Of a stretch of 34,413 nucleotides of DNA, positions 8,247-18,511 are shown piece by piece (position 1 is the first letter of the stretch; the number at the start of each line of letters is the position of its first letter). The stretch lies in the IMG/VR virus record IMGVR_UViG_3300044712_000118, positions 1 to 34,413 of that record. One strand, 5' to 3'. This DNA comes from a virus. The notes beneath the pieces are model-generated. The model made no database searches and was not told the DNA's origin. It saw only the letters and a program-made list of their open reading frames with translations. A program made the translations under genes and the position numbers.

Positions 8247-8780
8247 ATGGCACTAGATTCAGATAACGTAAGAGTTGCTGTTACGGGCGCAGTTTACGTT
8301 GCACCTACCGGCACCGCTGCACCAACCGCAACAGATTCAGCACTAAACGTTGCTTTCGTTGACCTCGGCTACCTTTCAGCCGACGGAATTTCAGAGAGCA
8401 TTGACCGCACAACTGCACAGATTCGTTCATGGCAGCGTGGCTCATTGGTTCGTGAAGTTACCTCAGAGGCAACATTCTCAGTAACCCTAACCATGATTGA
8501 GACCAAAGAGGACGTTCTTGAACTTTACTTCGGAGCGTCTAACGTTTCAGGCAAGTTCGAGATTGACCCATCATCATCAGGTGGTCGCAAGTCATTCGTT
8601 TACGACGTTGTTGACGGCGCAAACATTGAGCGTACTTACATCCCTGCGGGTGAAGTTACCGCTGTTGGTCCACGTACCCTTGCCTCGGGCGAGGCTGTTG
8701 GCTACAACGTAACAATTACCGCATATGCCGATGCAGGTGCGACAACTGTTACTAAGTGGATTTCTAGCCTAGAGGCTTAA
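8247..8780 (+). CDS. Major tail protein (tail tube)
   Basis: A 177-residue protein, beta-rich and low in charge, with the actinophage tail-tube opening VRVAVTGAVYVAPTGTAAPT and a central DGISESIDRTTAQIRSWQRG. Hexamers of this protein stack to form the tail tube. The strong AGGAGATACAA ribosome binding site and the flanking hairpins fit high expression. The next genes are the frameshifted chaperones and the tape measure, confirming the position. Confidence 0.87.
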   Translation: MALDSDNVRVAVTGAVYVAPTGTAAPTATDSALNVAFVDLGYLSADGISESIDRTTAQIRSWQRGSLVREVTSEATFSVTLTMIETKEDVLELYFGASNVSGKFEIDPSSSGGRKSFVYDVVDGANIERTYIPAGEVTAVGPRTLASGEAVGYNVTITAYADAGATTVTKWISSLEA

Positions 8781-8787
8781 TAAATCT

Positions 8788-8855
8788 CCCAGTCATCTGA
8801 TGCGGCGGGTGACTGGGTTAAACTTGAGAGGGGGTCGGTACAAACCGACCCTCTC
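8788..8855 (+). terminator. Two strong hairpins after the tail-tube gene
   Basis: The first pairs CCCAGTCATC (8788-8797) with GGTGACTGGG (8808-8817), ten pairs with one wobble. The second pairs 8826-8839 with 8844-8855, twelve pairs with a two-G bulge and an ACAA loop. Neither is followed by a T run, so they may act as a 3' stability structure or partial terminator lowering expression of the downstream chaperone and tape measure genes, rather than as a full intrinsic terminator. Confidence 0.55.
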
Positions 8856-8893
8856 CATCCCGCATAAAATAAAATTCAAACAAAGGAAACCGC

Positions 8894-9151
8894 ATGTCTT
8901 ACAAATTTGAACTAAACGGTAAAGAATACGAACTACCTGACTTCAACAACCTGCCAATGGGTGTTATCCGTAAGTCACGCAAGTTCACCAATGAACTAGA
9001 TTCAGCGTTCTCAATTATTGAGTCAGTTGCCGATGGCAATGCAGACCTTTTGGACGCACTAGACAAATTGCCAGTCTCAGAATTCAATAAAGTTCTTGAG
9101 GGTTGGACAACCGGTGCATCGCTGGGGGAATCCTCTGGGTCCTCGAACTAA
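8894..9151 (+). CDS. Tail assembly chaperone, short form (G-like)
   Basis: An 85-residue acidic protein just before the tape measure gene. It opens with the strand pattern YKFELNGKEYELPDF seen in many actinophage G proteins. Together with the longer frameshifted product it would bind the tape measure protein during tail assembly. The C-terminus (ASLGESSGSSN) is read only when ribosomes do not slip at 9124-9130. Confidence 0.8.
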   Translation: MSYKFELNGKEYELPDFNNLPMGVIRKSRKFTNELDSAFSIIESVADGNADLLDALDKLPVSEFNKVLEGWTTGASLGESSGSSN

Positions 9152-9522
9152 TAGAGGACCACAAATCCGCTTTTGCTTATGATTTCAGGAATCGGTTTCA
9201 GATTTCCTATAAAGAGATTGGCAAAACTATTGGGTTCGATGAGGCCCTGCACCTTGTAATGATTTTGATGCAAGACCCGACTGCGTGGCTTTCGGCGTCT
9301 ATGCGTAAATGGCAGTATCCGGCCTCGTACGAATTTATTGCGCTCGCCGCAACGTATGACATCCATGCCGCCGTGAATAGTAAAAACAAACCTAAACCTT
9401 TTCCTCGCCCTTGGGATGAACCTCCGGTGCGTAAAGGTACTACTAATAAAGACGCTCGAAAGATTTTGGCTAAGGCCAGAGATGGAGACCTAGAATGGCA
9501 GAACAAGCCTACGCCTACGTAA
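8894..9522 (+). CDS. Tail assembly chaperone, frameshifted long form (GT-like)
   Basis: The second frame, open from before 9124 to 9522, is one base behind the first. Its own candidate start at 9103 lies inside the first gene. A -1 slip at 9124-9130 joins ...GASLG to GILWVLELIEDHKSAFAYD, a stretch typical of the T part of the lambda G/GT system. The fused protein is about 209 residues, with a C-terminus RDGDLEWQNKPTPT. The end overlaps the tape measure start by 28 bases. Confidence 0.78.
9124..9130 (+). other. Slippery heptamer GGGGGAA for -1 frameshifting
   Basis: In the first frame the codons are CTG GGG GAA; the heptamer G GGG GAA allows the GGG-decoding tRNA to re-pair perfectly one base back. 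The position is just where the G frame must hand over to the T frame, and the downstream -1 frame is open for about 390 bases. G-rich heptamers of this kind are known at this place in other siphophage tail chaperone genes. Confidence 0.75.
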
Positions 9523-12131
9523 CGCTCATTCCCGTCGCTAAGGGTTTCCAGCAAAAGGCCGCTCAGGAACTTTCCGGGCTTGGTGGAATCGGCGGTGGCC
9601 TTGGTGACAAGGCTGCCAAGGGTTTCTCTACATCTTTTGCAGGTTCTCTTAAGAAACTGATTGGTCCGGCTGCGCTTATTGGTGCAGGTATCGCCATTGG
9701 TAACTTTTTTGATAGTGCCGTTAAGGGTGCGTCAAACTTACAGGCTGAGTTCGAGGGTGTAAACCAAATTTTTGGTGCATCTGCTAAGGCCGTACAGGAT
9801 TACGCTAAACAAGCATCTAGCCTTGCAGGTTTGACTGAGGTTGAGGCTCTACGTGCCGCTAAGACTATGGGTCTGTTTGCTAAGTCTGCCGGGCTTTCAA
9901 GCGATGGTGCGGCTAAGTTCTCAACAGACCTTGTTCAACTTGCTGGAGACCTTGGCTCTTTTAATGACATTCCTGCGGGTCAGGCTCTTGCCGCTATCCA
10001 GTCAGGTTTGCAGGGTCAGGCCGAACCGCTACGTCAGTTTGGTGTTTTCTTAACTGAGGACGCTCTAAAGGCTGAGGCTATGGCGATGGGCCTAAGCAAC
10101 GGAACGAGTGCGCTTACTGCCCAACAAAAGATGCTGGCATCTTATAGCCTCATCATGAAGTCAACTACTACTCAACAGGGTGACTTCGTTAAGTACGCAT
10201 CAGATTTTGGCAACGCCCAAAAGACTATGACTGCAAACTTTGAGAACATGAAAAACTCTCTAGCGCAAAATCTACTGCCAGTCTTGGGTCAGTTGATGGC
10301 TGCGTTTACCCCAATCATCACTAAATTGGGGCCAATGCTTTTCAGCGTTTTCCAGAAAATTATTCCTCTTTTTGAGTTGTTGATTGACACCGTTGATAAA
10401 CTGTTGCCAGTCTTGGACCCAATCATTGAGGCTTTCGGCATGCTTGTCGATGTTGTTGTTGAGATTATTCGAGTTGCGCTACCTCCATTCTTGGAGATTC
10501 TAAACGCACTCATCCCGGTATTAAAGCCAATTATGACTTTGATTATGACGCTAGTTAAGGCTATTCTACCACCATTAGCAAAAATCTTTAGTCAGGTTAT
10601 TGTTCCAATTTTGGAATTTGTTGTTGACTTGCTAGTCAAATACTTCATTCCTTACTGGACTAAGTTGGCTGAGGTTTTTGGCGGCGTCCTATCTGTTGCT
10701 GTTGACATTATTGTTAACGGTTTCAAGTTGCTAAAGACTGTTTTGACACCGGTTTGGAATCTACTTAAGCCTCTTATTGAGGGTCTGATGACTCTTGCAG
10801 GTATTAAGCCAATTACTGTTTCTGCATCGGTGACTTCACCTGATGCTGTTGAACGTCGTGCGAAAAACGCTGCGACTACTGATTCGTTTAGTTCTCTTGG
10901 TGCAATTGACCTTAGTGGTCTTGCGGCTGGAACTGTTGGGTCTGCTACAACTAAGGCGGATTTGAAAAAGGCTCGCAAGGAAATGATTGCGGCTTTCCGT
11001 AAGGATGTTCTAAAAAACATTGGCCCGGAGATTGTTAAAGATGCCGAGTCGTTGACTAACTTTATGACTAAGGTTAGTGACTTTATTGCGGGCGCACTAA
11101 CTGACAAGACCATCACTAAGAAAACCGCTAAGGCGGCTCAGGCTCTTGTAAAGTCTTACACCGCTCAACTTGCACCAATCGTTGCCCAGCATGCTGCGGT
11201 TATCAAGCAACTTGAAAAGGCTCAAGATGACTTGACTAAAAAGATTGAGGCTCGCACCGATTACATCGGAAAGATTACTGAGCAATTCGGTAACAAGTTA
11301 GCAATCGACGAGCAAACAACCGCTCAGACTGCAATCAACCAACTCAAGGAACGCATCGCAAACACTAAGGCTCTTTTGGGCTTTATGACTCAGTTGCGTA
11401 CTATGGGTCTTTCGGGTGACTTGTACCAACAGATTCTTGAATCTGGAAACCTTGGCTTGGCTAAGTCAATTGTTGAGGGTGGAGATGCTGCCGTTTCAGA
11501 GTTGAACACTCTTGCGGCTGAGGCTAACACCGTTGCGATGAAACTTGGCGAGGATGCTGCGATGATTCTGCACGATAAGGGTATTGAAGTTGCTCAGGGT
11601 GTTGTTGATGGTTTAATCCAGAAACAGGGCGAGTTGTCTGCACAAATGGCTAACCTTGCAACTGCGTTTGGTAATGCTCTTGACCTTGTGATTACAGGTT
11701 CGGTTTCTAAAGCCGTTCAAACCGTTCAAGGAATGTTTGCTGGTATTCAGGCGGCAATGGGCGCATCTGTTACAGGTCTTGGAACTGATGTAATGACTGT
11801 TACTGAGTCTAAACTTTCGACTGCGGCAACTGTTAAGGCTGTTACTAACGCTTACAATGCTAAAGTTAAACAGTTAGATGCGAAAAAGGGCGTTACTGCT
11901 AAAGAGGCTGCGGCCGAGGCTGCAAAGTATTTCGGTGGCACTTTGTCTCAGATTACTTCGGCAATCAAGGGCAGTCCAACAACAACCTTTAAGGGCGACC
12001 TAGCAAATGTTTATGACAAGGCTAAGGTTCCAACTGCGACTACCGTAATCTATAACGCTGCGCCGAATGAGTCACTTGATTCAGCCGCCGCCTTGCAAAC
12101 CGCTATCGACAGAGTTGGACTGATTGTATGA
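9495..12131 (+). CDS. Tape measure protein
   Basis: The longest gene (878 residues), directly after the chaperones, sets tail length and is injected ahead of DNA. It has an N-terminal Gly/Ala-rich hydrophobic segment (FAGSLKKLIGPAALIGAGIAIGNFF), long helical stretches, and a very hydrophobic central region (roughly residues 260-430, with repeated L, I, P and V segments such as LLPVLDPIIEAFGMLV) that could cross the host membrane. A coiled C-terminal half follows. At about 1.5 angstrom per residue the tail would be near 130 nm, an estimate from family behaviour. No lytic domain is seen. Confidence 0.92.
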   Translation: MAEQAYAYVTLIPVAKGFQQKAAQELSGLGGIGGGLGDKAAKGFSTSFAGSLKKLIGPAALIGAGIAIGNFFDSAVKGASNLQAEFEGVNQIFGASAKAVQDYAKQASSLAGLTEVEALRAAKTMGLFAKSAGLSSDGAAKFSTDLVQLAGDLGSFNDIPAGQALAAIQSGLQGQAEPLRQFGVFLTEDALKAEAMAMGLSNGTSALTAQQKMLASYSLIMKSTTTQQGDFVKYASDFGNAQKTMTANFENMKNSLAQNLLPVLGQLMAAFTPIITKLGPMLFSVFQKIIPLFELLIDTVDKLLPVLDPIIEAFGMLVDVVVEIIRVALPPFLEILNALIPVLKPIMTLIMTLVKAILPPLAKIFSQVIVPILEFVVDLLVKYFIPYWTKLAEVFGGVLSVAVDIIVNGFKLLKTVLTPVWNLLKPLIEGLMTLAGIKPITVSASVTSPDAVERRAKNAATTDSFSSLGAIDLSGLAAGTVGSATTKADLKKARKEMIAAFRKDVLKNIGPEIVKDAESLTNFMTKVSDFIAGALTDKTITKKTAKAAQALVKSYTAQLAPIVAQHAAVIKQLEKAQDDLTKKIEARTDYIGKITEQFGNKLAIDEQTTAQTAINQLKERIANTKALLGFMTQLRTMGLSGDLYQQILESGNLGLAKSIVEGGDAAVSELNTLAAEANTVAMKLGEDAAMILHDKGIEVAQGVVDGLIQKQGELSAQMANLATAFGNALDLVITGSVSKAVQTVQGMFAGIQAAMGASVTGLGTDVMTVTESKLSTAATVKAVTNAYNAKVKQLDAKKGVTAKEAAAEAAKYFGGTLSQITSAIKGSPTTTFKGDLANVYDKAKVPTATTVIYNAAPNESLDSAAALQTAIDRVGLIV

Positions 12132-12982
12132 CAACATTGAACTATTCTCTAATTGGCGCAAACGGCGACTCGATTACATTTGACTACACAAACTACGTTT
12201 TAAACGAGGGCATGCGTGGTCACGGTATTCCAGCAACTCAGGTTCGTATTGACGAATCTGCGGGGCCGGGCGGTGTTTGGCGTTTCTCTAAACGTGGCGT
12301 TCGTGAAATCGACATGGCTGTTACAGTTCTTGGAACGGACCGAGCCGACGTAGAAACAAAACTACGCCGTCTCTCACGTCTAATCCAAGACACCTCAGGA
12401 CCAACAATTCTCAAGGCCGAATACTTGGACTCAACCTCTTTGACTCTTGGCGTTCATTACACAACCGGCGCAGAGTCAACTTGGGGAGCCGATGAGGGTT
12501 TGGTTTGGTGTAAGTGGATTCTATCGTTTAAGGCTCCTCAGCCTTATTGGGAATCAACCACGATTCAGTCTGCATCGGTGACAACCGGTAACACGGGCCG
12601 AGGTTTGCTACCTGAGTTGTCAAAACTTAAGATTACAAGTTCTCAGGCTATTGGTGTTATTTCAGTAAACAACACCGGAGACGTGCCAGTTTACCCAACC
12701 TATGCGGTGCGTGGCCCAGTAACAGATTTGTTCATCTCTAACGGCACTCAGTCATTCAGTTTCAACACCCCAGTTCTACCGGGTGAAACCATTACAGTTA
12801 ATACTGCAACTGGAACCGTGACTGATGACACCGGTGCAAACAGGTATTCAATTCTAAACGCTGCGCCTAAACTGTTTCCTCTATTGCCGGGAACCTCAAG
12901 CATTACAGTTAACGGTGTAGAGGCAGATACAAACACTCGCATCACACTAAATTATGCTCTCCAGTATGAAGTAGTCCACTAG
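12128..12982 (+). CDS. Distal tail protein (Dit-like)
   Basis: A 284-residue protein whose ATG overlaps the tape measure stop by four bases. It occupies the Dit position and has the pattern of an N-terminal tail-tube-like beta domain (MTVLGTDRADVETKLRRLSRLIQ, as in phage tail family proteins) and a C-terminal galectin-like beta domain (roughly residues 165-284). Dit forms the hexameric hub connecting tube and tip. Confidence 0.8.
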   Translation: MTTLNYSLIGANGDSITFDYTNYVLNEGMRGHGIPATQVRIDESAGPGGVWRFSKRGVREIDMAVTVLGTDRADVETKLRRLSRLIQDTSGPTILKAEYLDSTSLTLGVHYTTGAESTWGADEGLVWCKWILSFKAPQPYWESTTIQSASVTTGNTGRGLLPELSKLKITSSQAIGVISVNNTGDVPVYPTYAVRGPVTDLFISNGTQSFSFNTPVLPGETITVNTATGTVTDDTGANRYSILNAAPKLFPLLPGTSSITVNGVEADTNTRITLNYALQYEVVH

Positions 12983-12998
12983 AAAAGAGTTTGAACTC

Positions 12999-14579
12999 AT
13001 GCAACTCAATGATTTAACAATTGAAGTTAGAGACTCAAATAACAACCGCATCGGACAACTTTTGCCAACAGACCTTGTTGGGTCAACATTCGTAAACCGT
13101 AAAAACAATGTTGGTACTTGGGAGGTTCGTGTTGCTAACGGCAGCGCAATGGGCGACCTGCTACGAACACCGGGCTACGGAATTATTGTTACCGGACCTG
13201 ACGGCATTTTGCTCTCAGGCCCAACCATGTCTGCGGTACTTGACCAATCAGTTGAAAACCCGTTAGGTGACTGGGTTATTACAGGAACCGATGACTCAAT
13301 CATTTTGAGTGAACGTTTGGCCTATCCGCTACCAACAACCGCAGATGTTACTGCACAAACAGTCGCTAACGACGTGCGTACAGGTGCAGCCGAGTATGTT
13401 TTAAAACAGTATGTTGACGCAAACATTGGACCATCCGCACCCGCTGAAAGAAAAATCTCAGACCTAATTATCGAAACTGATTTTGGTCGTGGAGAGATTG
13501 TTACGGGTACGGCTCGTTTCGTTTCTTTGCAGGAACTGTTTTACCCATTGGCGCAAACAGGTGGCATTGGTTATACCGTCGAACAAAACGGGTCTGACCT
13601 TGAGTTTAAAGTTTATGTCCCTCAAGACCGCACTAATACGGTACGCATGGACTTGGATAACGGTCAGTTATCTAAGACCGAATACTCTTACCTATCCCCT
13701 AAGACGACTCGTGTTATTGTTGGTGGTCAAGGTGAGGCTCAAGACCGTATTTTCATTGAGCAAACAAACGATGATGCTGAATTGGCTGAAACCGTTTGGG
13801 GCCGTCGTGTAGAAACTTTTACTGATGCTCGTGGCTCAGGTTCCCCGGAGGAATTGTTCCAAGCGGCTGAGGAAATCCTTATTGACAACGGTAAGACGAT
13901 TGTTAATACTTCGGTTGTTCCTACTGATGCTCCAACTATGCGTTACGGGTATGACTGGAACCTTGGTGACACGATTACCGTTGTTATCAACGATGTTGAG
14001 TATTCTGCGGTTGTGACTGAGGTTGGTATTTCAATCCAGTCTGACGGTGTTCGTGTTCAAGCAACTGTTGGAACCCCGACACCTTTGAGTTTTGAATCTC
14101 GCCTTGTTTCTCGCAGCAATGACCAAGCGTCACGCATTTCCAATTTGGAACGCAATACAACCGGTTATGGTGTTTCAACATCGTATCAGCCGGGCGGTGG
14201 AACTAGCGGCACTCAGCCAGTTTTCCCATCGACTGCAATTGTTGGTTCTTATACTCGTTTTGGTAACATGGTTCACTTTTCTATCAAAGTGACATTTACT
14301 GGCATTACTGATTTTGGAACTGGGCGTTATTATTTGACGCTACCTTACAACACCGCTCACGCTTACTTTTTGAGCGGCGGTTGTTTGCATGACGCATCGG
14401 CTGGAACAACTTATCCTATCGGTGGTCACATCGACGCAAACTCTAACGTCTTACAACTTGACTCTATGGACAAAGTTGCATCAGGTGTCCAAGACGTTGC
14501 GTTTACTTCATCATTCCCAGTTACTTTAACCACCGCAGATTCATTCCACATCGCAGGTACTTACGAAATCGAGGTCTAA
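12999..14579 (+). CDS. Tail tip protein (Gp37-like, Tal) with C-terminal beta domain
   Basis: A 526-residue protein resembling the ReqiPepy6 Gp37-like minor tail proteins of actinophages: the start LTIEVRDSNNNRIGQLL, NNVGTWEVRVANGS and, further on, GGQGEAQDRIFIEQTND and the pattern TMRYGYDWNLGDTITVVI. After about residue 385 a Gly/Ser/Thr linker leads to a separate beta domain (GSYTRFGNMVHFSIKVTFTG to the end) that resembles receptor-binding head domains. It probably forms the tip of the tail and contributes to adsorption. Confidence 0.78.
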   Translation: MQLNDLTIEVRDSNNNRIGQLLPTDLVGSTFVNRKNNVGTWEVRVANGSAMGDLLRTPGYGIIVTGPDGILLSGPTMSAVLDQSVENPLGDWVITGTDDSIILSERLAYPLPTTADVTAQTVANDVRTGAAEYVLKQYVDANIGPSAPAERKISDLIIETDFGRGEIVTGTARFVSLQELFYPLAQTGGIGYTVEQNGSDLEFKVYVPQDRTNTVRMDLDNGQLSKTEYSYLSPKTTRVIVGGQGEAQDRIFIEQTNDDAELAETVWGRRVETFTDARGSGSPEELFQAAEEILIDNGKTIVNTSVVPTDAPTMRYGYDWNLGDTITVVINDVEYSAVVTEVGISIQSDGVRVQATVGTPTPLSFESRLVSRSNDQASRISNLERNTTGYGVSTSYQPGGGTSGTQPVFPSTAIVGSYTRFGNMVHFSIKVTFTGITDFGTGRYYLTLPYNTAHAYFLSGGCLHDASAGTTYPIGGHIDANSNVLQLDSMDKVASGVQDVAFTSSFPVTLTTADSFHIAGTYEIEV

Positions 14580-14581
14580 TC

Positions 14582-14907
14582 TTGGCTATTCAATACAATT
14601 TGCACGTCGAGGCTGGGGCAACCTATACTCGTGACATTGTTTACACAAATGACGATGGCAGCCTATTTGATTTGACTGGGTATTCTGCGAGCATGCAGAT
14701 TCGCCCATCGGTTAGTTCATCAACACTTACTCTTGCAGTAACACCAACACTTAACACGACAACGGCAACGGTTTCATTTACCTTGACTGCGGTTCAAACT
14801 GCGGCTCTCACCGGGTCTTATGTTTACGCTATTGAACTTGCAAAATCTCCAATCGTTATTCGTTTGATGGAGGGCGAGGTTATTGTTTCGCCTGAGGTGG
14901 TTCGTTA

Positions 14908-14908
<1 letters not shown>
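14582..14908 (+). CDS. Small baseplate/tail protein, BppU-N-like
   Basis: A 108-residue all-beta protein starting with TTG two bases after the tail tip gene. The segment [32 protein letters not shown] is typical of the small immunoglobulin-like N-terminal domain found in baseplate upper proteins and stand-alone actinophage tail proteins. The stop codon shares one base with the next ATG (TAATG). It probably links the fibre proteins to the tail tip. Confidence 0.6.
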
Positions 14909-16080
<1,172 letters not shown>

Positions 16081-16093
16081 CAAGGAGACAATA

Positions 16094-16906
16094 ATGGCAC
16101 AAAGCGCATGGCCTTTTGAGAACATTGACACTTCGGAGTCTCAGTTCTCTCAATGGGCAAGAAACATTGGTGAGGGCGTTAAGGGTTCCTCAGGTGGTAC
16201 AGAACTTAAGGCTTACGGCGACTCTAGTGGCATGCAGGTTAAGGTTCCTGCGGGTTTTGCAATGGTTCGTGGTCACTATTATTCAAATACTGCGTTGGAG
16301 ACGTTGACTATTGCTGCGGCTAACGCAACCTTGCCTCGTATTGACTCAGTTATTTTGGAACTTGACCCATCGGCTAACACGATTCTTTTGACTGTTTTGA
16401 CTGGTACTGCGGCGTCTACACCTGCGGCTCCAACTCTTACTCAGACAGATACAGGTGTTTACCAGATTCGTTTGGCTAACGTTGCTGTTGCGGCTGCGGC
16501 TACAACAATCTCAGCGGGAAATGTTACTGACACTCGTACATTCCTTGGTGCGGTTTCAGTTTCTTGGGATTCAGTAACAGGCAAACCAACATCTTACTCG
16601 TCTGCAATTATCACAACAGGCGTTTCAGACAAGTCTGCAAATTACTCAATCGTTGCCGGTGATAAAAACACTTACATCCGTTCAACTGGTTCAGCAATCA
16701 CAATCACTATCGACAACGTACTCGCCGTTGGCGAATCAGTAAACTTCATCCAATACGGTGCAGGTCAGGTAACTTTCGCAGCCGGTTCGGGTGTAACACT
16801 TTCCTCTGTTGATGCAAAACTAAAAACCAACAAACAGTATTCCGCTGCAACAGTTACATGCGTTGTGTCAGGCTTGTACGTTCTTGTTGGAGATTTGGCG
16901 GCTTAA
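16094..16906 (+). CDS. Tail fibre / minor tail protein with shared C-terminal domain
   Basis: A 270-residue protein beginning SAWPFENIDTSESQFSQWARNIGEGV, followed by GGTELKAYGDSSGMQVKVPAGFAMVRGHYY. This N-terminal part (about residues 1-160) is a pattern seen in tail fibres and minor tail proteins of several actinophage groups. From about residue 179 to the end lies the beta domain shared with the collagen-like protein (motifs [33 protein letters not shown]). A ribosome binding site AAGGAGACAATA precedes the start. Confidence 0.75.
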   Translation: MAQSAWPFENIDTSESQFSQWARNIGEGVKGSSGGTELKAYGDSSGMQVKVPAGFAMVRGHYYSNTALETLTIAAANATLPRIDSVILELDPSANTILLTVLTGTAASTPAAPTLTQTDTGVYQIRLANVAVAAAATTISAGNVTDTRTFLGAVSVSWDSVTGKPTSYSSAIITTGVSDKSANYSIVAGDKNTYIRSTGSAITITIDNVLAVGESVNFIQYGAGQVTFAAGSGVTLSSVDAKLKTNKQYSAATVTCVVSGLYVLVGDLAA

Positions 16907-16908
16907 TA

Positions 16909-17481
16909 ATGCTTATTCCTATGGGTTTTCTTGCCGCATCTGGAGCCGGTGTTGCTGGTTCTTATGAACTAATTAGTACACAGATTTTGACTACAACAGC
17001 GGCAAGTGTTACCTTTTCATCTATACCTAGCACCTACAAGCATTTACAAATTCGTATGAATGTTGCAGATGGTGACTTAGGGTCAACTAAGGGTATGTTT
17101 ATGAAATTTAACAATGATTCTGGAACAAATTACAGATTTCATAGGCTTTATGGAACAGGTAGTGTTGTAGAATCATCCGATTCTGGTGCAGGGTTTACTT
17201 ACATTCATCTCCAGCAAAGCATGATGGGCGATGTAAACAATGCTTTTGCACCTCAAATACTTGACATTCTCGATTATGCCTCTACAACCAAATATAAAAC
17301 TGCAAGACTACTCGGTGGATTTAATGGTTCAAGTGGTAATAATCGAATCACTTTACAGTCAGCATTATGGACTAGCACAGCGGCTCTCAGCACAATTTTG
17401 ATTGAGCCTCAAAATACCGATGGCTCACCTATTTTTAAATCTGGCAGCCGTTTCAGCATTTACGGAATCAAGGGGGCCTAA
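16909..17481 (+). CDS. Tail-associated beta protein, first of three tandem paralogs
   Basis: A 190-residue protein starting with a Gly/Ala-rich hydrophobic segment (MLIPMGFLAASGAGVAGSYELI), then the module VTFSSIPSTYKHLQIRM, FNNDSGTNYRFHRLYG and a C-terminal GSRFSIYGIKGA. The layout (an F-S-x-I-P ... Y-x-x-L opening, an N-x-D-x-G-x-N-Y centre, a terminal strand ending YGI) recurs in the next two genes. Such proteins occur at the end of the tail module in actinophages and are probable receptor-binding or decoration proteins. The ATG at 16909 overlaps the end region of the previous gene by context only (TAATAATG). Confidence 0.6.
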   Translation: MLIPMGFLAASGAGVAGSYELISTQILTTTAASVTFSSIPSTYKHLQIRMNVADGDLGSTKGMFMKFNNDSGTNYRFHRLYGTGSVVESSDSGAGFTYIHLQQSMMGDVNNAFAPQILDILDYASTTKYKTARLLGGFNGSSGNNRITLQSALWTSTAALSTILIEPQNTDGSPIFKSGSRFSIYGIKGA

Positions 17482-17966
17482 TGCCGACACCTACTTACAC
17501 GCCTTTGGCTAACATCACTCTTGGTTCTAGTGCAACGGAAGTTAACTTCTCTAGCGTAAGCGGCATTTATCGTGACCTTATTTTGGTCATAGCCGAAGCA
17601 CCAACAGGGGGTAACGCTTTTCCGTCTATTCAATTCAACGGCGATACTGGAACAAATTATTTCACCGTATTTATGAGCGGCGACGGTTCTACGGCGACAT
17701 CTTCAAGCAATAACCGCACACAACTTGATTCATGGGTTAATTCTGGTGGTGCTGGTTGGGTTTTGAAAACTAGCATTATGGATTATTCTGCTACCGATAA
17801 ACATAAATCTGTTTTGACTAGAACAGATAATGCTGCTGGTTCTACTGATGCTTTTGCTGGCAGGTGGGCTAGTACTTCGGCTATTACTGCTATTCGTGTT
17901 TTCGACCGTTTGGGTGGTTCTTTTAGAACTGGAACGACTATGGCTCTTTATGGAATTGCGGCTTAA
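17481..17966 (+). CDS. Tail-associated beta protein, second tandem paralog
   Basis: A 161-residue protein coupled by a one-base overlap (TAATG) to the first paralog. It keeps the shared layout: ITLGSSATEVNFSSVSGIYRDLILVI, IQFNGDTGTNYFTVF, MDYSATDKHKSVLTR and the end TMALYGIAA. No hydrophobic start is present, unlike the first paralog. Probable receptor-binding or tip decoration protein. Confidence 0.6.
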   Translation: MPTPTYTPLANITLGSSATEVNFSSVSGIYRDLILVIAEAPTGGNAFPSIQFNGDTGTNYFTVFMSGDGSTATSSSNNRTQLDSWVNSGGAGWVLKTSIMDYSATDKHKSVLTRTDNAAGSTDAFAGRWASTSAITAIRVFDRLGGSFRTGTTMALYGIAA

Positions 17967-17968
17967 TT

Positions 17969-18496
17969 ATGACAATGACTTTGATAGAAACGATTGAAAT
18001 TGGTGTTGGTGGCGCAGCCACTTTAACTTTTAGTAATATACCTCAAACTGGAACCGACATCATGCTTTTGCTTAGTCATCGAAACGATGGCGGTGCAAAC
18101 CAAGACAATATTACTTTAAGAATAAATGGACTATCTGGTTCTAATTATGTTTCAAGGCGACTTGAGGGAAATGGCTCAACTGTTTTATCAGGAAATCAAA
18201 CTGCGACTAGCATAAATCAGCCTTATTCAAACTCAGCCTCATCTACTGCAAATACTTTTACAAATACTTCCTACTATTTTTCAAATTATGCGCTTACAGG
18301 AACAAAAAGTATCAGTATTGACACGGTTATGGAAAACAACGGTACTGGCTACCAGCAACTTTTTGCTTGTCTTTACAACAGTTCAATTTCAGGTATTACT
18401 AGCATTACTATAAGCGGCTATTACAATATGGTCAGATATACTAGTGCATCTCTTTACATGATTACAAAAGGCTCCGGCGGCGCAACCGTCTCTTAA
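17969..18496 (+). CDS. Tail-associated beta protein, third tandem paralog
   Basis: A 175-residue protein two bases after the second paralog. It repeats the module more loosely: IEIGVGGAATLTFSNIPQTGTDIMLLL, LRINGLSGSNYVSRRL and ASLYMITKGSGG. The base composition of this and the previous two genes is more A/T-rich and codon use looser than in the head genes, consistent with rapid change or exchange of host-range genes. Confidence 0.58.
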   Translation: MTMTLIETIEIGVGGAATLTFSNIPQTGTDIMLLLSHRNDGGANQDNITLRINGLSGSNYVSRRLEGNGSTVLSGNQTATSINQPYSNSASSTANTFTNTSYYFSNYALTGTKSISIDTVMENNGTGYQQLFACLYNSSISGITSITISGYYNMVRYTSASLYMITKGSGGATVS

Positions 18497-18511
18497 CAAA
18501 GGAAAAAAATA

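Noticed and set aside
10289-11116. Minus-strand frames inside the tape measure gene
   Set aside because: Shadows of a strong, well-supported gene.
13483-13812. Second-frame open reading frame inside the tail tip gene
   Set aside because: Leu/Val-rich shadow translation of the real gene in another frame, without start signal.
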